In this document: piece after piece, positions 24,285 to 32,620 of the stretch
How positions within the stretch are numbered: the stretch's first letter is position 1
How the letters are laid out: every line of letters starts with the position of its first letter
NCBI RefSeq assembly: GCF_009711265.1
Contig: NZ_WMII01000002.1
Coordinates: forward strand, 1-64,000
DNA: 64,000 nucleotides
Direction: 5' to 3'
Origin: Paracoccus shanxieyensis
Lineage (GTDB): Bacteria; Pseudomonadota; Alphaproteobacteria; Rhodobacterales; Rhodobacteraceae
Position numbers and translations under genes: made by a program
The notes under the pieces: generated by a model
Told to the model about the DNA's origin: nothing
What the model saw: only the letters and a program-made list of their open reading frames with translations
The model's database searches: none

Positions 24285-25567
24285 TCGTCGCCACGCTGAT
24301 TTCGCTGTTCGGGCTGTTGCTGCTGTCGGTCCCGGTCGCTGTGGTGATGGGGCTGACCGGAGTGATCCTGTCGGGCATGTATTCCTTTATCCCCGCCACG
24401 CGCGGCGTCGCCACCATCGGCTGGCAGTCGATGAACGACGCCGTGCTGGTCGCCGTGCCGCTGTTCGTGCTGATGGGAGAGATCCTTTTGCGCTCGGGCG
24501 TGGCGTCGCGGATGTATGGCGCGCTGTCGGGCTGGCTGGTCTGGCTGCCGGGCGGGCTGATGCACGCCAATATCGCCACCTCGACGATGTTTGCCGCGAC
24601 CTCGGGCAGTTCGGTCGCGACGGCGGCCACGGTCGGCACCACGGCAATCCCGGAAATCCGGCGCCATGGCTATCACGAGCCGCTGTTTCTGGGCTCGATC
24701 GCCGCCTCTGGCACGCTGGGCATCCTGATCCCGCCGTCGATCAACCTGATCCTTTACGGGGCGATGACCAATACCTCGATCCCGGGGCTGTATCTTGCGG
24801 GCATCATTCCGGGTCTTGGGCTTGCGGTGCTGTTTTCGGTCACGGTCTGGCTTAGTTGCAAGCTGCGTCCCGAATGGGGCGGGCGTCGGATCGAGGTCAG
24901 CTGGCGCGAGCGGCTGAGCGGGTTGCCGCATCTGATCCCGCCGCTGTTCATCTTCATGCTGGTCGTGGGATCTATCTATGCCGGCTGGGCCACCCCGACC
25001 GAGGCCGCGGCGCTTGGCGTGCTGGGCGCGCTGTTCGTGGCGGCGCTGGGGCGCAGCCTGACAAAGGCGATGCTGCGGGCGGCCTTTGCGGGCACGATCC
25101 GCACGACGGGCATGTTGATGGCCATCACCACGGCGGCCTATTTCCTGAACTTCGTCTTTGGCAATATCGGCCTGACCACCAGTGTCGCCAATTTCTTCAG
25201 CGACCTGAACCTTGGGGCCACCGGCACGCTGCTGGTCATCATCGCTCTGTATCTGGTGCTGGGCCTGTTCATGGAAACCCTATCGCTGATGGTCGCGACC
25301 GTGCCGATCTTCACGCCGATCCTTGTGGGGCTGGGCTATGATCCGGTCTGGTTCGGCATCCTTGTCATCCTGCTGATCGAAACCGCGATGATCACGCCTC
25401 CGGTCGGGGTGAACCTTTTCGTGGTGCAGGGCGTGCGCGGGCGCGGATCGCTGAGCGATGTGGTGCGGGGCGTCTTGCCATTTCTGGGCACTCTGCTGCT
25501 GGCCATCGTGCTGATCGTGCTGTTCCCGCAGATCGCGCTGATGCTGCCGAACTGGATGCAGCATTGA
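24281..25567 (+). CDS. TRAP transporter large permease (DctM family)
   Basis: This 428-residue protein with about 12 membrane helices is the sodium-driven channel of the TRAP system. VAVPLFVLMGEILLRSGVA, TSGSSVATAATVGTTAIPE and the late MITPPVGVNLFVVQGV are diagnostic DctM blocks. It is of normal length and translationally linked on both sides, to dctQ and to the unidentified membrane protein. Confidence 0.93.
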   Translation: MIVATLISLFGLLLLSVPVAVVMGLTGVILSGMYSFIPATRGVATIGWQSMNDAVLVAVPLFVLMGEILLRSGVASRMYGALSGWLVWLPGGLMHANIATSTMFAATSGSSVATAATVGTTAIPEIRRHGYHEPLFLGSIAASGTLGILIPPSINLILYGAMTNTSIPGLYLAGIIPGLGLAVLFSVTVWLSCKLRPEWGGRRIEVSWRERLSGLPHLIPPLFIFMLVVGSIYAGWATPTEAAALGVLGALFVAALGRSLTKAMLRAAFAGTIRTTGMLMAITTAAYFLNFVFGNIGLTTSVANFFSDLNLGATGTLLVIIALYLVLGLFMETLSLMVATVPIFTPILVGLGYDPVWFGILVILLIETAMITPPVGVNLFVVQGVRGRGSLSDVVRGVLPFLGTLLLAIVLIVLFPQIALMLPNWMQH

Positions 25568-26358
25568 CCGAGACGGCGATCATCCTTGTTCGGGCGCTCA
25601 GCTGCGGGGCGGTGGTCTGGATCATGATCCGGGCGGTCGAGGATGCCCCGCCGCCCTTGGCCGCATGGATCATCGCCCTGCCGCTGACCATGGCGGCCGG
25701 ACTGCTGGCGGTGGCGGGGACGCAAGGCGATGCCTTTGTGCAGCGTGCCGCCGTCAGCGCCTGCATGTCCTTTCCGGCGATGCTGACCTTCATGATGCTG
25801 GCGGCACGGCTGTTCGACCGACTGCCTGCGCTGCCATTGCTGGCCGTCAGCCTGTCGGGCTGGCTGGCCGCGATTTCGGCCATCACCGCGACCGGACCAT
25901 GGAGCCTGACGACCTGCCTGATCGTCGCCGTCGCGGCCTTTGCCCTGTCGCATCTGATCCTGCCGTTCCGGCTGGCCTTCACGGCCCGCGTCATCTCGCC
26001 CACGCAGCGCCGGGCGCTGATCCCGGCCGCGCAGGCGGTGGTCATGGTGCTGGTGCTGTCCACGCTGTCAGGCCGGATCGGTCCGGTCTTCAGCGGCTGG
26101 ATCGCCGCCGCGCCGATGGCGATGACCTTTGTCACGCTGGGGCTGAAACGCGCCGGCAGCCGCAACGCGCAATCGACCTTTCAATCGGCGCGGCTGGGGA
26201 TACCCGCCCTGTTTGCCTATCTCGCGTCGGTGATCCTGCTGACGCCGCATCTGGGGGGCATGACCGCCACCCTTGCCGCCGTCCTGCCCTCGCTTGGCCT
26301 CTCGGCCCTTGTCGTGGCCGGACGGCTGACCCTGACCCCAAAGGAGATCGCCCCATGA
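25564..26358 (+). CDS. unidentified integral membrane protein in the TRAP-hydantoinase operon
   Basis: This 264-residue protein is almost entirely hydrophobic, with about eight predicted membrane helices. I recognise no family motif. It begins with TTG overlapping the dctM stop and ends with a 4-bp overlap into hyuB, so it is an integral member of the operon. A polar loop near residues 138-150 (RVISPTQRRAL) and a Gln/Ser stretch near 200 interrupt the helices. It might be an accessory transport subunit or an exporter for the product; this is only inferred from position. Confidence 0.7.
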   Translation: MTETAIILVRALSCGAVVWIMIRAVEDAPPPLAAWIIALPLTMAAGLLAVAGTQGDAFVQRAAVSACMSFPAMLTFMMLAARLFDRLPALPLLAVSLSGWLAAISAITATGPWSLTTCLIVAVAAFALSHLILPFRLAFTARVISPTQRRALIPAAQAVVMVLVLSTLSGRIGPVFSGWIAAAPMAMTFVTLGLKRAGSRNAQSTFQSARLGIPALFAYLASVILLTPHLGGMTATLAAVLPSLGLSALVVAGRLTLTPKEIAP

Positions 26359-28118
26359 GCGCATCCGCCGCCCGCGCCCCCGCGCATGACACCAGCAGCG
26401 GGATCGCCGATCCCATCGCCTTTCAGCTGTTTCGCCACGCCATCACCGGCGTCGCCAATGAAATGGCGCTGACGATTTTCCGCACCGCCTATTCCGGCGT
26501 GCTGAAGAACATCATGGATTACTCGACCGCCATCTGCGACCGCGAGGGGCGGCTGGCGGCGCAGGGCCTGTCGCTGCCCGGCCACCTGTGTTCGATCCCT
26601 GTGGCGCTGAAGGCGTCCATCGCCGCGATCAAGGAGCCGATCGAAGAGGGCGACATTCTGGTCATGAACGACCCCTATTCCGGCGGGATGCACCTGCCCG
26701 ATATCTTCACCTTCAAGCCGGTCTTCGTCGAAGGCGAAATCGTCGCATGGGCCTGCGCCGTTTGCCACCACACCGATGTCGGCGGCCGGGTCGCGGGCTC
26801 GAACGCTTCGGACAGCACCGAGATCTATCAGGAAGGCATCCGCATCCCGCCCTTGAAACTGCATCGCAAGGGGGTGGTCGATGAAACCTTCATGGCGATG
26901 ATGCGCTCGAACGTGCGGATGCCGGAACGCTTTGACGGCGACCTGCGCGGCCAGATCGCCGCCTGCCGCATCGCCGAGCAGGGCATTCAGGCGCTGGCGC
27001 TGTCGCGGGGCCGCGATACCTTTGTCGCGCTTGTGGACGGGTTGCTGGATTATTCCGAAATCCTGACGCGCGAGGCGATCAAGGGCCTGCCGGATGGCGA
27101 GGTGACCTTTACCGATTACATCGACGATGATGGCATCGACGTGGGCCAGCCGATCAAGCTGGTCTGCACGGTCCGCAAGTCGGGCGACCGGCTGGTCGTG
27201 GACTGGACCGGCACCGCGCCGCAGGTCAAGGGTGCGATCAACAACACGTTTTCCTATACCGCTGCGGCATCCTATACCGCCGTCAAGACGGTTCTGGCCG
27301 ATGGCGCGCCCAACAATGACGGCGTGTTCCGCGCGGTCGAGGTCATCGCCCCTGCGGGCACCATCGCCAATGCCGTGATGCCCGCCGCCTGTGCCGCGCG
27401 CGGCCTGACCGGGTTCCGCATGGCCGATTGCGCCTTCGGTGCGATGGCGAAACTGGCGCCGGGCCGGGTCTTTGCCTGCGGCGATGGCGGCAATACCAAT
27501 GTCTCGATCGGCGGCTGGACGGCGGACCGCAAGCCCTACATCTTCGTGGATTTCTTTTCCGCCGCCTGGGGCGCGCGGCCTTGGGCCGACGGGCATGAGG
27601 GCAACACCACCATGTTCGCCAACATGGCCAGCTATTCCACCGAAACCGTCGAAGGCGAAAACGCCATCGTCATCACCGTCAACGAATTCGCCGATGACAG
27701 CGCCGGTCCCGGCAAGTATCGCGGCGGCACCGCCATGCGCCGCGATTACATGCTGACCGAGGACGAGGCCGTGCTGTCCGTCCGCGCCGACCGTCAGTCG
27801 CATCGCCCTTACGGCCTTGCGGGCGGGCATGACGGCGCGCCGGGCGTGTCGCTGATGAATGGCGCGCCGCTGTCGTCGAAATTCACCATGACCATGCGCA
27901 AGGGCGACATCCTCAGCCATACGCTGCCTTCGGGCGGCGGATATGGCGACCCGCTGGAGCGTGACCCCGCCGCCGTGGCCGAGGACTGGCTGGACGATTA
28001 TGTGTCGACCGCCACCGCCCGCGACATCTATGGCGTGATCCTGACGGCCGACGGCGCCGTCGATCCCGCCGCCACCACGACCCGCCGCGACGAACTGCGC
28101 AAGGAGGCGACGAAATGA
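26355..28118 (+). CDS. hyuB: hydantoinase/oxoprolinase subunit B
   Basis: This 587-residue HyuB family protein is a subunit of ATP-dependent hydantoinases, 5-oxoprolinases and acetone-carboxylase-like enzymes. Diagnostic segments are AICDREGRLAAQG, VMNDPYSGGMHLPDI, CHHTDVGGR and the C-terminal LPSGGGYGDPLERDP. The ATG at 26355 has AAGGAG upstream and overlaps the membrane-protein gene. A longer open frame upstream lies antiparallel to family similarity and is not used. It works with HyuA, encoded with a 4-bp overlap, to open a cyclic amide at the expense of ATP. Import by the adjacent TRAP system is likely. Confidence 0.92.
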   Translation: MSASAARAPAHDTSSGIADPIAFQLFRHAITGVANEMALTIFRTAYSGVLKNIMDYSTAICDREGRLAAQGLSLPGHLCSIPVALKASIAAIKEPIEEGDILVMNDPYSGGMHLPDIFTFKPVFVEGEIVAWACAVCHHTDVGGRVAGSNASDSTEIYQEGIRIPPLKLHRKGVVDETFMAMMRSNVRMPERFDGDLRGQIAACRIAEQGIQALALSRGRDTFVALVDGLLDYSEILTREAIKGLPDGEVTFTDYIDDDGIDVGQPIKLVCTVRKSGDRLVVDWTGTAPQVKGAINNTFSYTAAASYTAVKTVLADGAPNNDGVFRAVEVIAPAGTIANAVMPAACAARGLTGFRMADCAFGAMAKLAPGRVFACGDGGNTNVSIGGWTADRKPYIFVDFFSAAWGARPWADGHEGNTTMFANMASYSTETVEGENAIVITVNEFADDSAGPGKYRGGTAMRRDYMLTEDEAVLSVRADRQSHRPYGLAGGHDGAPGVSLMNGAPLSSKFTMTMRKGDILSHTLPSGGGYGDPLERDPAAVAEDWLDDYVSTATARDIYGVILTADGAVDPAATTTRRDELRKEATK

Positions 28119-30220
28119 CCAGCCAAGTGACCAAAGCCCGCCTTGCCATCGACATCGGCGGCACCTTCACCGATTTCATCCTGCAAGACGCGACCGGCGA
28201 TCTGCACACGTTCAAGACGCTGACCACGCATGACGACTATACCGTGGCGATCGGCGAAGGCATCGACCGCCTGCTGGAGCGCACCGGCATCACCGCCGGT
28301 GAAATCGGGCAGGTGCTGCACGCGACGACGCTGGGCTCGAACACGCTGCTGGAACGGTCGGGGGCCAGGACCGGGCTTATCACCACCAAGGGCTTTCGCG
28401 ACGTGCTGGAGATCCGGGATCTGCGGATGCCGCGCCTGTATGACCAGACATGGGAAAAGCCCAAGGCGCTAGTGCGCCGCCGCTATCGCCGCGTGGTCGA
28501 GGGCCGCATTCTTGCCGATGGCTCGGAGATGACTCCGCTGGACGAAAGCGCGGTGCGCGATGCGGTCCGGATGCTGCGCGCCGAAGGCATCACCTCGGTC
28601 GCGGTCTGCCTGATCAACGCCCATGCCAACCCCGCGCATGAGATCCGCGTGGCCCAGATCCTGCGCGAGATCTGGCCCGAGGTGCATCTGTCGCTGTCCC
28701 ATGAACTGCTGCCCGAAGAGGGCGAATATCCCCGCACCTCGACCACGGTCATCAACGCCTATGTCCAGCCGGTCATCAAGGAGTATGTCGCGCGTCTGCT
28801 GGCGATGATGCAGGGGCGCAAGATTGCCGCGCCGCTGTTCTTCATGCAGTCGAATGGCGGCCTGACCCCCGCCCGCGTTGCCGCCGAACAGCCGATCCAC
28901 ATCATCGAAAGCGGTCCGGCGGCGGGGGTTGTCGGCGCCTCGATCATCGGCACGCAGACCGGTTCGCCCACCGTCATCACGCTGGATATCGGCGGCACCA
29001 CCGCCAAGGCCGCGCTGGTGGAAAACGGCACGCCCGGCAAGGCCACCGAATTTCAGGTCGGCGGCCACGTCCTGCAGGTCGAGCGCCTGCTGTCGGGCGG
29101 CGGCTTCACCCTGCGCGTTCCCGCCATCGATCTGGCCGAGGTCGGCGCGGGCGGCGGCTCGATCATCGCGCTGGATGCGGCGGGCGTGCCGCAGGTCGGC
29201 CCGCGCTCGGCAGGCTCGAACCCCGGCCCGGCCTGCTATGGGCGCGGCGGCACGGAACTGACCGTCACCGATTGCAACCTGACGCTGGGCTATCTGAACG
29301 AGAACTCGATCGCGGGCGGCGAGATGGTGCTGTCGCGCGATGCGGCGGTCAAGGTCGCCAAACAGCAGCTGGCCGATCCCATCGGCCTGCCGGTGGAAAA
29401 GGCCGTGCATGGGGTCTTTACCCTGTCCTGCGTCACGATGATTCAGGCGATCCGCGCCGTGACGACCGAACGCGGGCAGGATCCCCGCGATTTCGCGGTC
29501 TTTGCCTTTGGCGGCAATGGCCCGTTATTCGCGGCGGGCATCGCCCAGACGCTGGGTTGCCCCAAGGTGATCGTGCCGCCGGCTCCGGGGGTGTTTTCGG
29601 CGCTTGGCCTGCTTTGCGCCGAGGTCGAGATCCACAAATCCCGCAGCTTCCGCGCGACGGTCAGCCCGCAGACTGTGGCCGAAGCCCAGACCATGCTGGC
29701 CGATATGGCGGAACTGGCCAAGGCCGAGGCCGCGCAGCCGGGGGGCCGTGTCAGCGTCACCGCGCGGATGCGCTATGCCGGCCAGTCCTCGGATCTGCAG
29801 GTGGTGCTGGGTGCGCCCGACACGCTAAACGCCGATGCCGTCCGCGCGGCCTTTGTCGCCGAACATGACCGGGTGTTCAAATTCACCGCCCCCGAGGGCG
29901 AGCCGGTCCGCTTCACCGCCATCGAGGTCGCCTATGCCATCCCGGTGGGCCAGCTTGACCTGTCCCGCCGCCGCCTGCCGACCGAAGGCCATGCGACGAC
30001 CCAGCGGGCATGGTTCGGCGATCATGGCTGGCTGGACGCGCCGGTGATCCCGCGCACGGCGCTGCGGCAGGCCGAAGGGCCTTGCATCGTGACCGATCCT
30101 GATGCAACGACCTTGGTGCCGCCCGGCGCCAGCGCGGTGCTGACCCCGCTTGGCGGTATCGAGATCACCTTGCCGCAACCCGCAGTGAAAGGCGCCTTGC
30201 GCCATGTCGAACCCGCCTGA
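28115..30220 (+). CDS. hyuA: hydantoinase/oxoprolinase subunit A
   Basis: This 701-residue HyuA family ATPase carries an N-terminal sugar-kinase/actin-like phosphate motif, AIDIGGTFTDFILQD (residues 8-22), and a second at TLDIGGTTAKAALV. It also has the family blocks HATTLGSNTLLERSGA, ESGPAAGVVGAS and FGGNGPLFAAGIA. It phosphorylates the lactam so that HyuB can hydrolyse it. The length is normal for the split-subunit type. The substrate could be a hydantoin, 5-oxoproline or a related lactam; the TRAP neighbour favours a carboxylated compound. Confidence 0.93.
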   Translation: MTSQVTKARLAIDIGGTFTDFILQDATGDLHTFKTLTTHDDYTVAIGEGIDRLLERTGITAGEIGQVLHATTLGSNTLLERSGARTGLITTKGFRDVLEIRDLRMPRLYDQTWEKPKALVRRRYRRVVEGRILADGSEMTPLDESAVRDAVRMLRAEGITSVAVCLINAHANPAHEIRVAQILREIWPEVHLSLSHELLPEEGEYPRTSTTVINAYVQPVIKEYVARLLAMMQGRKIAAPLFFMQSNGGLTPARVAAEQPIHIIESGPAAGVVGASIIGTQTGSPTVITLDIGGTTAKAALVENGTPGKATEFQVGGHVLQVERLLSGGGFTLRVPAIDLAEVGAGGGSIIALDAAGVPQVGPRSAGSNPGPACYGRGGTELTVTDCNLTLGYLNENSIAGGEMVLSRDAAVKVAKQQLADPIGLPVEKAVHGVFTLSCVTMIQAIRAVTTERGQDPRDFAVFAFGGNGPLFAAGIAQTLGCPKVIVPPAPGVFSALGLLCAEVEIHKSRSFRATVSPQTVAEAQTMLADMAELAKAEAAQPGGRVSVTARMRYAGQSSDLQVVLGAPDTLNADAVRAAFVAEHDRVFKFTAPEGEPVRFTAIEVAYAIPVGQLDLSRRRLPTEGHATTQRAWFGDHGWLDAPVIPRTALRQAEGPCIVTDPDATTLVPPGASAVLTPLGGIEITLPQPAVKGALRHVEPA

Positions 30221-30286
30221 CCCTTGGGCCTGTCCGGGCGATCCGCCCTGTCCCGCCGGCTTTGCTGCCGCCCGTCCTGACGCGGG

Positions 30287-30304
30287 CCTGCGCGCCTGCG
30301 CAGG
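30287..30304 (+). terminator. short perfect hairpin after hyuA
   Basis: CCTGCGC and GCGCAGG form a 7-bp stem with a 4-base loop 67 bp after the hyuA stop. No T tract follows, so this may be a pause or mRNA end structure rather than a full terminator before the GntR gene. Confidence 0.35.
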
Positions 30305-30334
30305 CGACACCGCCGCTTGGGGACGGGCTGGCTG

Positions 30335-31051
30335 ATGGAGTCCGCGCAGATCTCTCAGGTCGAGGCGGCGGTGGCGCTGCTGCGCGACCGGATCATGGAT
30401 CTGACGCTGGAACCCGGCAGCCGGATCGACGAACGGCTGCTGACCGACCGCTTCAATCTCGGCCGCACCCCCGCGCGCGAAGCGATGAACCGGCTGTCGG
30501 CCGAGGGCTTCGTCGAGCTGCGCCCGAACCGCGAAGGCGCCTTCGTCGCCCCGCTGGGGTTTGGCGATTTCGCCCAGCTGATCGAGGCGCATCAGTTCTG
30601 CGAGGCGATGCTGGGCCATCGCCTTGCGCTGGATCACCCCGGCCTGCTGGACGATCTGCACGCCATTCAGGACAGCTATGTCGAGGCGGTGACGGCCCGC
30701 GATTTCCTGCGCATCACCCATATCAACATCGCCTTTCACATGCGGCTTTACGCGACGCTGGACAACGCCTTCATCGAAACCTTCGCGCTGAAGATCCACC
30801 GCCATGTCGCCCGCGTCCTGAACTATACCTATCAGAACGAACTGCCCGAGCTTGCGCATCAGGATGAACAGTTCCGCCTGAATCTGGGCCAGCATGTCGA
30901 TATCCTGACAACCGTTGCCGACAAGGACCGGGCGCGGCTGTCCACGCTGCTGCTGGAACATGCGCGCTATGTGCAGATCCGGCTCACGCATCTGCTGCAG
31001 CGGCGCGGGTTGCCGTCCGGCACATGGCTTGATCTTGGCCCAGGCGGTTAG
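30335..31051 (+). CDS. GntR family regulator, FCD/FadR type
   Basis: This 238-residue protein has an N-terminal winged helix (about 5-70; LLTDRFNLGRTPAREAMNRL is the recognition helix region) and an all-helical FCD effector domain (about 80-220) with the metal-binding histidines expected around HINIAFH and QHVDIL. The ATG at 30335 is preferred over an upstream TTG. It is encoded right after the TRAP-hydantoinase genes and probably represses them until the substrate is present. Candidate sites lie at 22501-22516 and 22563-22568. Confidence 0.88.
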   Translation: MESAQISQVEAAVALLRDRIMDLTLEPGSRIDERLLTDRFNLGRTPAREAMNRLSAEGFVELRPNREGAFVAPLGFGDFAQLIEAHQFCEAMLGHRLALDHPGLLDDLHAIQDSYVEAVTARDFLRITHINIAFHMRLYATLDNAFIETFALKIHRHVARVLNYTYQNELPELAHQDEQFRLNLGQHVDILTTVADKDRARLSTLLLEHARYVQIRLTHLLQRRGLPSGTWLDLGPGG

Positions 31052-31509
31052 AAACGGGCAGGGGATGTCGGGGCTGACGCGTCATCCCCGGCGCTGGAGC
31101 AGTGCGTCATCCCCGCCAGTTGGAGCCGGGCCAAGCTAGCCATCAGAGAATTTTCTTCTATGAGACGCCGATCAGTCAGGGTAAATTAAGTCTAATAAAC
31201 CTGAGCCTGTATCAATGAAACCTGCCCGTTTTTTGGCCCGATTTTCCGGGCGTTACGATTATTTTGTATCAGATTTATTATTTAATCCATAAGGCTGGAA
31301 ACCGCATTGACTTGCATCGCCCGGCTTGGTTAATGCGACTTAGTTACTGGATGATCAGCCAAGGCAGCCATACGGCATTCCTGTGTTTGGTCCTTTGTTG
31401 TCGCAGCGACAAGCCCCCGCTGCTGCTTTTAACGATATGAGCATTTTTCTTGGGCATGACGCCCTCGCGTGGTGCCGCAAGGTGCCATCTGAAAGAAAGA
31501 TATCCCGCG
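31052..31509. other. 458-bp AT-rich intergenic region before galU
   Basis: No gene is visible. The first 65 bases hold a tandem repeat (31079-31115). From about 31140 to 31350 the base composition drops well below the surroundings, with runs such as TTATTATTTAATCC. A possible promoter TTGACT (31307-31312) with TAATGC 18 bases later would drive galU with a leader of about 170 bases. The shift suggests imported DNA or a regulatory leader at the edge of the glycan island. Confidence 0.5.
31079..31115 (+). repeat. two-copy direct repeat GCGTCATCCCCG
   Basis: GCGTCATCCCCG occurs at 31079-31090 and 31104-31115, each followed within 5 bases by TGGAGC. The period is 25 bases. It looks like a fragment of a dispersed alphaproteobacterial intergenic repeat rather than an operator. 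Confidence 0.5.
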
Positions 31510-32400
31510 ATGAGTCGCACCGTCACGAAGGCCATTTTCCCTGTAGCAGGTCTTGGCACGCGCTTTCTGCCCGCCACGAAAAGCATCCCGAAAGAGATCA
31601 TGACGCTGGTGGACCGGCCGTTGATCCAATACGCCATCGATGAGGCGCGGGCAGCGGGGATCGAGGAGTTCATCTTCGTGACCTCTCGGGGCAAAGGCGC
31701 GCTCGAGGATTATTTCGATCACGCGCATGAACTGGAATCCAGCCTGAAGAAATCCGGCAAAAACGACCTGCTGGACATTCTGCGCGAGACGAATATGGAC
31801 AGCGGCGCCATCGCCTATGTGCGCCAGCACAAGGCGCTGGGTCTGGGCCACGCGGTCTGGTGCGCGCGTCGCCTGCTGCAGGACGAGCCTGTGGCCGTGG
31901 TGCTGACCGATGACGTGATCATGGGTGAGCCGCCCTGCCTTCAGCAGATGATCGAGGCCTATCAGGAAACCGGCGGCACCATGGTCGCGACCATGGAAGT
32001 GCCGACGGAAAAGACGAAATCCTATGGCGTTCTGGACGTGGCCGAGGATATGGGCGCCATCGTCCGCGCCCGTGGCATGGTGGAAAAACCCAAGGAAAAC
32101 CCGCCCTCGAACCTTGCCGTGATCGGTCGCTACATCCTGGCGCCGACGGTGATGGAGAACCTGAACAAGCTCAAGCAGGGCGCGGGCGGGGAAATCCAGC
32201 TGACCGACGCCATCGCCGATGAGATCGAGGCCGGGCGCGACGTGTTCGGCCTGCGCTTCCGCGGCCAGCGCTTCGATTGCGGGTCCAAGGCGGGCTTCCT
32301 GCAGGCGACCGTGGCCTTCGGTCTGGCCCGCGATGAGCTGAAGGACGAATTCGGCGATTACCTGGCCGATGTGATGTCGATGCGCAAGGCTGCCGAGTAA
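31510..32400 (+). CDS. galU: UTP-glucose-1-phosphate uridylyltransferase
   Basis: This 296-residue enzyme makes UDP-glucose from UTP and glucose 1-phosphate for surface polysaccharides. The nucleotide loop PVAGLGTRFLPATKSIPKEI and the later LTDDVI, GEIQLTDAI and FDCGSKAGFL blocks are typical GalU. The ATG at 31510 is chosen by similarity; an upstream in-frame ATG would add 20 unrelated residues. The TAA stop is followed directly by the ATG of a truncated galE, so the two once formed an operon. Confidence 0.94.
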   Translation: MSRTVTKAIFPVAGLGTRFLPATKSIPKEIMTLVDRPLIQYAIDEARAAGIEEFIFVTSRGKGALEDYFDHAHELESSLKKSGKNDLLDILRETNMDSGAIAYVRQHKALGLGHAVWCARRLLQDEPVAVVLTDDVIMGEPPCLQQMIEAYQETGGTMVATMEVPTEKTKSYGVLDVAEDMGAIVRARGMVEKPKENPPSNLAVIGRYILAPTVMENLNKLKQGAGGEIQLTDAIADEIEAGRDVFGLRFRGQRFDCGSKAGFLQATVAFGLARDELKDEFGDYLADVMSMRKAAE

Positions 32401-32541
32401 ATGACAACGGTTCTGGTGACAGGCGGCGCGGGCTATATCGGCTCGCACGCCTGCAAGGCATTGCGCGAGGCGGGGTTTTCGGCTTCAGGGAACAATTGCT
32501 TCATTCCTCTGCGCGATTATCGAGGGATTGCTATCGAATAA
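32401..32541 (+). pseudogene. galE: 5' remnant of UDP-glucose 4-epimerase gene
   Basis: The first 25-26 codons are clear GalE: MTTVLVTGGAGYIGSHA with the NAD-binding GxxGxxG, then LREAGF. After about base 32478 the similarity ends abruptly and 20 unrelated codons run to TAA. The functional protein should have about 330 residues. DNA beyond the junction is AT-richer and leads into the glycan island. The gene was evidently cut by insertion or replacement; a full copy may exist elsewhere. Confidence 0.85.
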
Positions 32542-32573
32542 CAATCTGGCGGTTTGTCCAAGAATATAAAACG

Positions 32574-32597
32574 CGGGCGATTATGATAATTCGCCCG
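32574..32597. other. stem-loop ahead of the glycan island genes
   Basis: CGGGCGA (32574-32580) and TCGCCCG (32591-32597) pair perfectly around an AT-rich 10-base loop, 23 bp before the first island gene. It could be a residual terminator or a 5' leader structure. No T tract follows. Confidence 0.3.
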
Positions 32598-32620
32598 GCA
32601 TTATCCTGATATGTAGAGAA

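Noticed and set aside
25665..26354. In-frame 5' extension of hyuB by about 230 codons
   Set aside because: HyuB similarity starts at 26355 with AAGGAG upstream, and the extension overlaps the well-formed membrane-protein gene in another frame.
32401..32541. Short galE-like frame as a functional 46-residue peptide
   Set aside because: It contains only the first beta-alpha unit of the NAD fold followed by unrelated codons; truncation explains it better.
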